Of a stretch of DNA of 64,000 nt, positions 11,245 to 20,595 are shown piece by piece. The stretch covers positions 25,748,668-25,812,667 of the forward strand of contig OZ020517.1 in NCBI GenBank assembly GCA_963971425.1, given 5' to 3'. Made by a program: the position numbers and the translations under genes. The notes below the pieces were generated by a model, which did not search any database, was not told the DNA's origin, and was given only the letters and a program-made list of their open reading frames with translations. The stretch is from Bryoerythrophyllum caledonicum. Taxonomy: Eukaryota; Streptophyta; Bryopsida; Pottiales; Pottiaceae. Within the stretch, counting starts at the first letter, position 1. Every line of letters begins with the position of its first letter.

Positions 11245-12282
11245 TCACCATCTAGTGTTGCCACCTTTCGCTTCTATAACAGCTTTCAAGCGGTCAGGCA
11301 TACTTGAAATAAGGCGAAAGAGCTCATCTTCAGACACTTCATTCCATAGTGTTGTAACTGTCTGAACCATCTCCTGACTACTTCTTGGTCTAGTGTAGTG
11401 ACGTAACTTATCCTTCACAATTCTCCACACATTCTCAATAGGATTCAAGTCCGGCAAATTGGGAGGCCAAGCAAATTTTTTTATCCCGTGTGCCTCTCTC
11501 CAACTAGTGGCAACTTTTCCTCGATGAACAGGAGCTCCGTCTTCCATAAGCGTTATCCGTTCTCGTATATCATGCATGAAATACAAGCCACTCAACGTTC
11601 CTTCATACACGGTCCTTACAAAATGCTCCGATGAGCGCTCCCCTTGTAGCAAGATGACCAAAGGACTCTTGAAAAACCCAGAGAAGGCACCCCAAACCAT
11701 AACCGAGGTGCGACCAGATTTGAAAGTTGGTGCCAAACATGTAGAAATAAATTTCTCGTTGACTTTCCTCCAAACTCTAATTTGGCGATAATATTCACCA
11801 ACTTCAAAGCTAGACTCATCTGTCCAGATCACATGTTTCCACTCATCAACAGACCAATGTTTATATTGGTGCGCAAAAGCAAGGCGTTTCTCTCTATGTC
11901 TAGCATTGAGAAATGCTTTTTTACGAGCTATACGGTTGGCATAACCAATACTACGGATATACCTTCGGATTGTGTTCCGGTGAACACCAAATATTGACCC
12001 AAGTTGTCCTAAAGTTTGACGACGATCGCTAGAGATGTAACGAGCTAACAATCGAACGTCCCGGTTTGTCAACTTACGTGTGATTATCATCGATTTCTTC
12101 CTCTCACATGTGCCCGTATCTTTCCATTTCTTCAAAACTGTAGAGACAGTTGAAGGAGAAACCTCGAAACAGTTTGCTACATCCTTGTTTCGCATCCCTC
12201 CTTCACGCATCCGGACCATGAGAATCCTATCTTTTGTGCTCAACACCCTCCTCTTCATTCTCACAAAACAGTAACTAGACAC
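11245..12282 (-). CDS. Tc1-type DD34E transposase, apparently intact
   Basis: 345 aa. The N-terminal half carries two helix-turn-helix regions, about residues 12-60 (RNKDVANCFEVSPSTVSTV) and 70-120 (LGQLGSIFGVHRNTIRRYIR), which bind the inverted repeats. The catalytic core has IWTDESSFE (Asp155), LMEDGAPVHRG (Asp248) and WPPNLPDLNPIENVW (Glu283). There are 34 residues between the second Asp and the Glu, the DD34E spacing of true Tc1 elements. It ends MPDRLKAVIEAKGGNTRW, a usual Tc1 C-terminus. No stop or frameshift is present. A second Met (MKRRV) lies eight residues in and could be the true start. The protein would cut out and reinsert this 2.5-kb element at TA sites. Land plants mostly carry DD39D mariner-like elements, so this type is notable here. 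Confidence 0.93.
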   Translation of the reverse strand: MSSYCFVRMKRRVLSTKDRILMVRMREGGMRNKDVANCFEVSPSTVSTVLKKWKDTGTCERKKSMIITRKLTNRDVRLLARYISSDRRQTLGQLGSIFGVHRNTIRRYIRSIGYANRIARKKAFLNARHREKRLAFAHQYKHWSVDEWKHVIWTDESSFEVGEYYRQIRVWRKVNEKFISTCLAPTFKSGRTSVMVWGAFSGFFKSPLVILLQGERSSEHFVRTVYEGTLSGLYFMHDIRERITLMEDGAPVHRGKVATSWREAHGIKKFAWPPNLPDLNPIENVWRIVKDKLRHYTRPRSSQEMVQTVTTLWNEVSEDELFRLISSMPDRLKAVIEAKGGNTRW

Positions 12283-12898
12283 TCACCGAAACTCACGTCT
12301 GGATCTGACGTCTGAAACTAAGAATACATTGAAACTAAGAATACAGTCATAGACTCTTGGATTTTATGAAAACTAAGGAAACACTCATGGAAACTGTGAT
12401 CTCACTTCTAGATCTCATAGAGAATTATCGATCAACACAATTATGAGTCATCGGCAAAAGCTCAGCACCTCACTTCTCCACCTCATAGATAGACTCTTAT
12501 CACTCATCGAAACTCTGTCGATCATGCTTCGGCATAGACAGTCATCAAAACTAAACAGAGCAATCATCGAATACTTCAAATCCGACTTCTGGATTGCATG
12601 GTGTGACTCCCCTATAAGTACTGAGATGGAAAGCTACATTGCCGAACTCAAGAGCTTGTAGATGTAAAAATGCCAATGCGTATGTTCCGTAGTCTCATAA
12701 ATGAGACGCCATTCCCTTTGAGTGTGTCAGTTTATATTGTGATTTTTTTTGGAATTCAAAATGTTGGATTAGTATAGAGGTGAATCTAGAAGAATAAAGC
12801 CTCCACTTCAAATGATTGAATATCGATGCATGAGTTAATAGTTGACGGTTGACGGTTGTGTAAGCATTGAGTTTTGTGGCAATGTAATTTTTTTATGT

Positions 12899-13286
12899 GT
12901 TCATACAATCTCGGTTGGTGGATCAAGTGTGCAATGAATGTTGCATTTGATGCATGATTATGATGGTGCCATGTGTAAAGAGGATTTGTAGCAAAGTGGC
13001 TAATTTTAATGTGCCCCATGGTGGTGCAATTTCCATGTGCACAAACGACATGTTTGTGTGCATTTGTTTTGAAACAGTTCACTTTCACAAATCATGGGAG
13101 TGAAAAATTGTCTCGGTAGGATGAGGGAGTTGTGGTGATGAGAGGCCATGCAAAGCACAAACTTCCTCCAATTGAAAGAAAGCCAAAAGCTCAAACAGAT
13201 CGACAGTTCAAGCGATTCGAATCACAGGTTTCCTACACATCGGACAGTCCTCCTGAGAAAATTCGTTATCGGGTGGTACCCGACTG
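12899..13286 (-). repeat. Right terminal inverted repeat of the Tc1 element (388 bp)
   Basis: Mirror copy of 10782-11169. The open frames seen here on either strand repeat those of the left arm and are shadows. Small differences (for example TTCCTACACATCGGACAG against the left arm near 13230) show limited divergence. Confidence 0.9.
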
Positions 13287-13675
13287 TACAAACACATGTA
13301 TAAAGACAAGACTCCTTCTCCTCTCCTCCATTGAAACCATGGTTGGTGCAATTTTAGGGGAAGAGAAGAGAAGAAGAAACTCAAGGCTCGAGAAGAGAAG
13401 AGAAGGGAAGAAAGAGGAGGAGGAGAAGAAAGAGAGATGGTAAAACATGACAAAATTCTCCAAAACTGCCCTTTTTAGGCATTCATTAAAAAAATCAGCA
13501 CGCCCACTTTTTTGTACAATGTCATTCCTCCTCGTCCAAGTTTGGTATACACTTAGTGAGAGGTCCAAGGGCTTTAAAAATTACATTTTTCTAAAGTGTG
13601 ACCATGGAAGTGTGACCATGGAATTAATCCATTTTCCTTGGTAATGGTTCTTGGTTTGTAGTGTAAACCGCCCCT

Positions 13676-14305
13676 GCGGTTTACACTACGGACCAAGAAC
13701 TTGTCCCATGACCCTCTCAAATCTGTGATTGGCTCCATCAACTTGTCCCGGGATGACTTGGGTTTACACTATGAGGAAAAAAGAAAAGTGACCAAAGGAG
13801 TTGAGGTCTTCAATAGGCCTAGAAATAGGCCTAATGGATAATGTTGAAGGGTCCCCGGAATTTGCGGTGAGAGAGGCTAAAAGGGTTCTCTCATTGCTGA
13901 AACGAGGAGACCATGGGCCTGAAATGCCGTTTTATTATATTTTTATTTTATTTATTTTATTTTAAAAAAAATTGTTTTTTGTTTTGTTGGTTTTGGTATT
14001 GGTTTTTTGGAGGGGGCCTAACGTTACTGTAGATACAATGGCGGCCACCCTTTTTTCTTTTGGCTTGTTTTATTTTCTTTGTTATTTTAGGCAATACTGC
14101 CTTTTTTAGGCATTCATTAAAAAAATCAGCACGCCCACTTTTTAGTACATGGTCATTCCTCCCGGTCCAAGTTCGGTTTACACTTAGTGAAAGGCCCAAG
14201 GGCCTTAAAAATTACATTTTTATGAAGTATGACCATGGAAGTGTGACCATGGAATTAATCCATTTTCCTTGGTCACGGCTCTTGGTCTGTAGTGTAAACC
14301 GCCCC
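13676..14305. mobile_element. Internally deleted Harbinger derivative (MITE), 630 bp
   Basis: The left half (13676-14055) repeats the left end of the big element (7575-7915): CTGTGATTGGCTCCATCAA, GAGGAAAAAAGAAAAGTG, GAGACCATGGGCCTGAAATG. The right half (about 14085-14305) repeats the right end of the big element (about 13452-13674): GGCATTCATTAAAAAAATCA, GTGACCATGGAATTAATCC, TGTAGTGTAAACCGCCCC. It therefore looks like the parent with its coding middle removed. It lies one base beyond the parent's right end, and its own left end lacks the leading GGGG. Confidence 0.8.
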
Positions 14306-15030
14306 TCACTATTCAGTCAATTCCTAATGTTTATCTCTGGCATAAAGTGGTCCAGAAGAGTGGTTATCAACTGACAAGGCCTTAGGAGCGGAATTCGTTT
14401 GTAGGTGTGACTGAACATTTGGTTGTGTAAATGATTGTGGAGAACGTTGATTGCGCAATCAACATTCTCGTGCAGGTGAGGATTTTCGAGGTCCGAATCG
14501 TGGAAGATTGAATGGCTATTCGGAGCGAGTGCACAACTTACAGGAACGGAGCAGAAGTTATCACGGATGTGATAAAGCTGTGATATCGCCAGAAGACTAA
14601 GGATAGAGCTCGACAGATTGACATCCTGTAGAGAGTTCAGAGACCTATGTACAAGGACACTGTCTGTCTACCTCCTAGCTTCTGGTGTTCTCGCTTCAGA
14701 GACTGTCAAAAGGTCAAGTGAATCGTATTCTTTGACGTGAAAAGCTTGTCACAAATGTGAAATACAACAGGGAAACACGACAGGGATAGCTGACGCAAGG
14801 GAAAATTAAATTGAAAAATGCTTCTTGCAAGTATTGCCGACGAACTCAAGTCATTTACAAGCTACCGGTGGACTTGGTATCTAGCGCAAATACAGGTAGA
14901 CCTCATTCTAACACTCGAGGAGACTTTCATACATGTGAAAACAGGAGAGGGAGAGATAATGCAAGAAGGGGAAGTGATTTTAAATCAATGCTTCTTTACA
15001 AGTATTGCCGACGAATTCAGACAGAGTCAT
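14306..15030. other. Intergenic region downstream of psaK
   Basis: No gene recognised between the MITE and psaK. The last 210 bases contain a duplicated copy of the psaK 3' end (separate entry). The open frames at 14811-15053 and 14818-15288 (+) are shadows of psaK on the other strand. Confidence 0.4.
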
Positions 15031-15046
15031 TTACAAACTACCGATG
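14816..15046. repeat. Tandem duplication of the psaK 3' end
   Basis: The segment at about 14818-14870 (AAGTATTGCCGACGAACTCA, then CATTTACAAGCTACCGGTGG) repeats 14990-15046 (AAGTATTGCCGACGAATTCA, then CATTTACAAACTACCGATGG), which includes the psaK stop codon and early 3' UTR. The offset is about 172-176 bp and the copies have diverged. Confidence 0.6.
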
Positions 15047-15812
15047 GCCTTGAGCCCCAACACGATCCCTACACCAAAGACGTGTCCCATGGCGCCGCAC
15101 GCCAAGGTATCGGTGGCGGTGAATCCGGCGGGGTCGCCAGTCTGGAGGCCCGAGTCCCTGTCCACGAGCTTCAGACCCGCGGTAGACATCCTGTTGGCCG
15201 ATGGCGCAAGGCCGAACCGCCCAGCAAACAACATCGCCGAGGTGCTCGCAACCATAATCTGCGAAAGACACCCAAAAGAATGGGATAAAAACATGCACCA
15301 GATGCGACACGATCTTTATCAAAGTGACAACTACGAAGATATGTTCAATCGTCTAACATCTCCAGAACTTGCATGCTACCGATGTACTAAGTCCAAGTGA
15401 GGCATGATCTAGATGGATTCAATGAAGAGATGGTGCTTACCAGGTTGGTAGAGGAACCGATGTAGTCACAGCGGGCTCCCAATGCGCCCTTCCCTGCGAC
15501 CTTGGGCATGGCCTGCAAGAACGAAATCACACACCAAACATCAAGATCCTGAACCTAAACCTGGCAATGCAGAGGAAGAACCATAGACTACCGATTCCAA
15601 AGCATACTGTGGCAACACTCAATAACAACTATGACAAGCCTGCCAACAACAACAGAAGCGAACCCTGAGCCCACATGACACGATCAAAATGCCTGCTCCC
15701 ACAAACGTACCAGACTTGGCACAGGCTTGGTGAAGCTGGTGGTGGCCTTAAGGCCTTCGAACTGGCGCACGGAAGCGGCGGTAACGGACATAGTGGTGGT
15801 CATGGCGGCCAT
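15031..15812 (-). CDS. psaK: Photosystem I reaction centre subunit PsaK, chloroplast precursor
   Basis: Three exons on the minus strand, 15812-15711, 15512-15441 and 15258-15031, all GT-AG and in phase 0, give 133 aa. Residues 1 to about 48 are a chloroplast transit peptide rich in Ala, Thr and Ser ([20 protein letters not shown]). The mature part begins around [10 protein letters not shown] and has the PsaK signature: [26 protein letters not shown] and [20 protein letters not shown]. Two membrane helices (about 59-77 and 110-129) are joined by a basic stromal loop. PsaK sits at the edge of the photosystem I core and helps dock light-harvesting antenna. All conserved blocks are present, so this is a working gene by sequence. 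The next in-frame Met is four codons in, so the start is uncertain only by three residues. Confidence 0.96.
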
Positions 15813-15960
15813 CGTTGTTGAAGGTGCGGATCGAAGCTCTCGGCGCTGAGGACGATGATACCGAATTGCAATGTGTGACTTGGAAAGTAGATCAGCAAGG
15901 TCTCTTGTTGGAGAGAGGTGACGAATCTGCAGATAGCGATGAGGATATGGCGCGCCCCAT

Positions 15961-16040
15961 CCAATCGCCAGGCTCGTGGGCGTCGTGCGTCATTCACGCT
16001 TGCTGGATAAGGTGCTCCTCCTATTTGCCCTCCTATTGGC
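15961..16040 (-). promoter_or_regulatory. psaK upstream elements: CCAAT-like boxes and I-box (GATAAG)
   Basis: Upstream of the psaK ATG are CCAAT at 15961-15965, GATAAG at 16006-16011 (I-box core, common in light-regulated plant promoters) and a CCAATAGG on the minus strand near 16033. No good TATA box is seen, which agrees with the TATA-less promoters reported for several nuclear photosystem genes. Function is inferred from motifs only. Confidence 0.35.
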
Positions 16041-16049
16041 CTCATTAAC

Positions 16050-17720
16050 CTCTCTTTTACGTCTGCTAAGTTGGCAGGTCCTTTCTGTCAGGAAATGAAA
16101 ACCAGAAAATAAAAGTTCTGCACCAAATTCAAATCAGCTTGTTGGGTCGAGGAAGCCTCCTATGGTACAATACACCGTTCACCATATATAGTGCGGACCA
16201 AACTATTTCGAAATACCGACACTACTTCCTGTAAACTCAAAGTGTAGTGCTCCACCTCAATTTTCAATCCACATCATTTCATGTAGAAATGTGTGGGTTG
16301 TTTCTATACTAACGATTATTTTTTTATTTTTTTTAATGTGTAAAGCAAACCTGCGCGGACAATGAGCGGGCGATGGCAAGGCAGAATGTAAACAATTTTT
16401 TGTGAATGAAAGTGAGTACAAAGTAAATCAATTCATTGCAACTTGTTGCACTACAATTAGTTTAGTGTAACAAAGTCTATCTTTTCATTTCCTTGAAGTT
16501 CTATATGAAGATGTAAAAAGATAAGACTATGTGGAAATATAATTCACATTCTCATTGAACCTTTAGAAAGAAGTTATGTCATCTTAAAAACTAATTGTTG
16601 AGAGCAGGCACTTTTGGTCAACTTCAAATCTTTTGTTATCACCCCCTATCAATAATAAGATATAAAACAAGTCAAGTAACATTATTTCATTTGAAATTCT
16701 CCAATATAAAATCCTCCCATATTGTGAAAATTTCACTCTAAACTTGTACATCAAGTGAAGTCAAAGTTTGTTGATCTTTTAAACACATGGAAGAATAATT
16801 GATTTTGTTACTACAATTGCTATGATGTATCAATCTATAACCGATATTTAACGAAATGTGGACAAAACAATTAATTGTGGACCAAAAAAAAACTTAGACT
16901 AAAAATTCATCTCTCATATGGTTAAAAAAGGTACACAAGGGTGAATTTGAATAGGATATACTATTAAAATGCCTTGAGCTTGAGGGCTGTCCTCACACAA
17001 ACAAAGACAAAAGCAAAATGAATATCACATAGCCATGTATATTCGCTTCAAAACCTATACAATCCATAGATCCCGTTGGTGGATTTGATTGAAAACCCTA
17101 AATATCACCCCGGAACCCTAAAGACTCTTTAAGACCCTAAAGATTCTAGTAGATCCTAAACATTCTTTTGACATTCAAGGATTCCTTGACACCCTAAAGA
17201 GTCATGTAGACCCTAATTACTCATAGAAATCCTAGATACTTTTATTGTATAGATACTAATTATCCAAATTCACCAAGGAATCAAAATGACTATAACTCAT
17301 TAGCTTCAGCTTGAATGTTCATGTATGGTACCACAAAGAAGAGGTATAAGGGGGTAAAATCCAAGAGTTGATAGACAATCAACTCAAAGAGCTAGAAAAT
17401 GAAGCCAAAACAAACGATGCAAGATTTGAGATTGAAATCAAACAACAGTGTGCATGCGACGCTCATCAAAGACAGCCCTGACAAAGATTATGGCAAATTG
17501 ATGTACACAGAAGCTCAATTCAACAGTGAGTATGTTTGCGAACAACTGACGTAACTATTTTATTTTGTGGCTGGAAACAATCACAACATACTTTAGTGGT
17601 CGCTGGCGAGCAGGCGAAACGTATTTTAATCCACATGTCTAGATTTGTAGGTGCAGATTGGATAAGAAATTGTTGGCGGACAACCGACTAAAGGCAATAA
17701 TTCATGCATTAAGGTCTTCC
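16050..17720. other. AT-rich intergenic region
   Basis: There is no coding sequence or recognisable element apart from a degenerate ACCCTAAA-containing repeat at about 17090-17245. The open frames here are short and lack family features. Confidence 0.4.
17090..17245 (+). repeat. Degenerate tandem repeat with ACCCTAAA cores
   Basis: AACCCTAAA, GAACCCTAAA, AGACCCTAAA, AGATCCTAAA, ACACCCTAAA, AGACCCTAA and AATCCTAG recur with spacers of about 12-25 bases. The core equals the plant telomere unit and telo-box (AAACCCTAA), but the units are spaced, so this is not a plain interstitial telomere. Confidence 0.5.
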
Positions 17721-18049
17721 TCAGAGCTCATGGACACATGGCCGATTCCAAATATGCAATTTCAGCAGTTGCTTCCTCGACAGCCTGTAGGAATGAGTTG
17801 AGTATTGCAGTGAACGACTGCTTGTCAATGACCCCACTAGCTCTAGCAAATTCCTTCTCAAGATTCTTCTTGCTTGAATTAACTTGAATGTCTCCTCAAA
17901 GGGATTTGAACGCGGCAGGCTTAGGATTCTCAACAGGAACGTGTTGGTTTCCAAAAGCATCCGATGTCTACATCTTGATGGGTTTATTTGGACAAAACAA
18001 AGGAGTGTCATGCAAAAATTATTCAAATACAATAGAGACATCGTCGGTT

Positions 18050-19195
18050 AGCAGCCAACAGAAAATATAGTGGGTGCCATCAGTGGTCCGTCAACGGAGT
18101 GGGGCAACAGACATGGAGACAATAAACAAAGGGCTAACCCAGAGGGAGCCACTAGGAGTCCATGGTGGACTTCTTGTATCTCATTATAGACCAACCAATG
18201 TCTTTGCCTTCTTCCTTGGCATAGAACTAAAAGAATGCATTTCTCCAAGTCCTAGAATCTTGCTATTGCCGTCGTGATGGTAGTTAGCAATAAAGGATTT
18301 AAAGCCAACGACCTCTTGCACAAACTCCAGGATGAGAGCCACTGTCTTCTGGAGTCCATAAATGCCTTCATGAGGTCAGCCAAACAATAAATGTTTTTTT
18401 TAATGAGTTTAGATAGGTAATTGAAATGAGCATCAATGTCTTTGTGAGTGTGTCCGACAATCAAAAAGCCAACAATGACTTCTTTGAAAATTTGGCATGC
18501 CCTGAGAAGATAACAAAATGCCATCATGAACTTGTTCTTATTATCCTTGGCGGAGTTATCAAGTTTGAGAAATAATTTCGTCGGCAGTGGAAGCTGAGGG
18601 CACCCTAGGTTAGCATTTGGGAGAAGATAGTCTTTGGATTCTAGGATAGAAGAACTACATCTTGACTTTTTGTCCAGAATAGCTTAAAAAAATTTATGTA
18701 GTGGAGTGGTGACAACTCTTCGGAATCCCGAACCGGGACGCGTTCCAAAGCCTTGAATACCCGATAGCGCGAGGATATAGTGAAGTTCAAGTCACCGGGC
18801 CAAAGCGATGTCGAGTAGACAGCATAGGCACCATCGCTATGACCATAAGCAAACATCCATGTGAATGATATGGGGATTTTACCTAGACTAGCCATTGCCT
18901 TTACTATCCGTTGTATTTGTTGAATAACAATTTTGGAGGCATTCATTTTTTCATGAATGATACATAGAAACTTCGTTGGATATGTAATGGATTGCGCAGT
19001 CCATTTAGAATAAACATTTTGGCAAAAGCTTTGGTTGAGATGTCGATTCCAATCCTTTGTGGGAGTCTGAAATTCATGTGAGCCACGTGGGTACTTTGCA
19101 ATGAACCCAACAAGATAGTCGTACTCCGTGCACGTGGAGAAATTACTTCCAACGAACTTGACGTCAACATTTTTGAAGTACTTATTTTTCATCAA
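18050..19195 (-). pseudogene. DUF7869-like element protein, degenerate
   Basis: The piece 19195-18641 is open for 184 codons (MMKNKYFKNVDVKF to FWTKSQDVVLLS). After stops and a frame change, 18590-18252 encodes LPTKLFLKLDNSAKDNKNKF then VGFLIVGHTHKDIDAHFNYL. A third piece near 18230-18130 encodes FYAKEEGKDIGWSIMRYKK. LDN..KDNKN, GHTHxDID and the later RYK block in this order match proteins labelled DUF7869 (name recalled from memory), which occur in many copies in repeat-rich genomes and may belong to mobile elements. Several stops and at least two frame changes show it is dead. Upstream lie a TATA-like motif near 19720 and the G-rich array at 19785. Confidence 0.55.
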
Positions 19196-19784
19196 GCTAA
19201 CAACAGATTGGAATATTGGCTTTGCATGACATTGGTTGTTTACCTGATAAAAACAGAAGAAATAATGAGGTTAGGATGATGATGCACCTTTATTGGCGGC
19301 CCGTCGACGTAAAAGGACCAAGAGGAATAAGTGAAAAAGATTGAATTAAAACAATCACAATCACTTCAAGGAAGGAGCTTACAAGGTTTGTCATATCGTG
19401 CAAATGATTCTAGTTCATTGCAGAATGAAGAGCCTATAGCAGGCCCACCCTCTTCTTTCCAATAACTTGGAACTAATTTAGCATCTCGTTTGCATTCAGG
19501 GTTGTCTATCGCGACATTGTGACAGTGACGCGTCATCATGACGCGTCGTGTCGTGACGGACCCTCTCGTCACGACACAATAGGGTCAACGTAGGGTCAAA
19601 GACAAGCTTTACCCACACAAGAGGTAACTTAGTTACCTCAGGGTCGACGTGGCTGTCCTAGGTGGCAATGACATCCTACGTGTATATCATCTCGTTTACC
19701 CCTTGTGTAAACAAGCACTACGTATATATCATCTCGTTTAACCCTTGAGTGAAAATTTTGTGAGCTTGCATTTTTTGGCGGACA

Positions 19785-20345
19785 GGCGCGGATGGGGCGC
19801 GGATAGGGACTGTTGATGGAACTGCGGTTTACGGTGCGCGAATGGGACGCGGATGGCACGTAGATTGGGGGCGGGTGGGGGCTACGGATGGGGGCGGATG
19901 GGGCCCAAGAGGGTGCGGATAGGATGCGGACGGGGAGCGGACAAGTACTGCGGGTGCAAGTGTTGCGGATGGTGTGCGGGTTGGGAGCGGATGGGGAGCG
20001 GGTATCGACTGCGGATGAGGAGCGGGTGGGGACTGCGGATGAGGAGCAGGTGGGGAGCGGATGGGGGCGGGTGAAGACTGCGGATGGGGGCGGATGGGGC
20101 CCAGAAGGGTGCGGATAGGATGCGGGCGGGGAGCGGACAAGAACTGCGGACGCAAGTGTTGCGGATGGTGTGTGGGTTGGGAGCGGATGGGGAGCGGGTA
20201 TTGACTGCGGATGAGGAGCGGGTGGGGAGCGGATGAGGGCGGGTGGGGACTGTTGATGGGGGCAGGTTGGAATTGCGGATGGGTGTGGATAGGATGCGGA
20301 TGGGGAGCGGATGGAGGCGCGGACTGCCGTCGATGGGCTGCAAAC
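19785..20345 (+). repeat. GCGGATGG minisatellite array 1
   Basis: Imperfect tandem copies of GCGGATGGGGAGCGGGTGGG-like units, G-rich on the + strand and full of CpG. Larger blocks repeat inside the array: the stretch at about 19870-20010 recurs at about 20075-20200. Long open frames of Pro, His and Ser or of Gly and Arg on both strands are translations of the repeat, not genes. It lies upstream of the DUF7869-like pseudogene, in the C-rich orientation relative to that gene. Confidence 0.85.
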
Positions 20346-20595
20346 TGGTTGCGGTTTAGGCGGTTGTGTGATTGTGGATTGAGTTATTCTGTCTTTATTT
20401 GAGAGGTTTTGAAGGGCAGGATGGGAAGACGAAAACATCGTTTCATAAACACTTTGCCTTTATTCAAAACATCAGGGAAGTCCACGTAGGATTTCTCTTG
20501 TTACAAAAAGGGATTACAAAAGAAGTATACACTTCACACCATTAACAACATCCGACATATCGAGCAAAATATAAGGTCTATGAAATCACAATATA

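Larger units (their letters stand above)
10782..13286. mobile_element. Tc1-type transposon with 388-bp terminal inverted repeats
   Basis: The element starts CAGTCGGGTACCACCCG and ends with its reverse complement. A TA dinucleotide flanks each side (10780-10781 and 13287-13288), the expected target duplication of Tc1/mariner elements. Total length is 2505 bp. The single gene (11245-12282, minus strand) is uninterrupted. The ends are almost identical to each other, so the insertion seems young. It sits in the 5' part of the Harbinger transposase gene. Confidence 0.93.
9618..13340 (-). pseudogene. PIF/Harbinger transposase (HARBI1/DDE_Tnp_4 family), split by Tc1 insertion
   Basis: The gene starts at about 13340 (MVSMEERRRSLVF), is cut at 13288 by the Tc1 element, and resumes at 10781. 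Family landmarks follow: IWSQARMFGFVDHLLLGSW, FLCERLGPYLKKEDTRFRP, GAIDWSHI (first Asp), LIGDAAYPVRPW (second Asp), CVERTFGILKGRLRI (catalytic Glu) and CIVLYNICINNGDG. A one-base shift lies near 10700. In-frame stops occur near 10577 (TGA) and 10230 (TAA, just after the first catalytic Asp). The three acidic residues survive, but GAIDGSHI has become GAIDWSHI. The C-terminal part, 10145-9618, is still open. In an intact element this protein cuts and pastes the DNA together with ORF1. Confidence 0.85.
7571..13674. mobile_element. PIF/Harbinger element (interrupted by a Tc1 element)
   Basis: The left end GGGGCGGTTTGCACTACATA at 7571 and the right end (reverse complement GGGGCGGTTTACACTACAAA at 13674) are terminal inverted repeats of about 28 bp. 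Inside are the two genes expected of a Harbinger element, in convergent order: a SANT/AT-hook-like DNA-binding ORF on + (8046-9431) and a DDE transposase on - (13340-9618). Without the Tc1 insertion the element would be about 3.6 kb. No clean 3-bp target duplication is visible. Both ORFs are broken, so the copy is dead. Confidence 0.8.

Noticed and set aside
14818-15400. Plus-strand frames over psaK
   Set aside because: The minus strand encodes PsaK with conserved motifs and correct splice sites; the plus frames are shadows.
17085-17245. True interstitial telomere array
   Set aside because: The ACCCTAAA cores are separated by irregular unique spacers and several are mutated, so it is not a contiguous telomere repeat.
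19638-20438. Long Pro/His/Ser-rich and Gly/Arg-rich open frames
   Set aside because: They are translations of the GCGGATGG array in several frames on both strands. The same applies to 22437-23442, 31929-32625 and 37729-38636.
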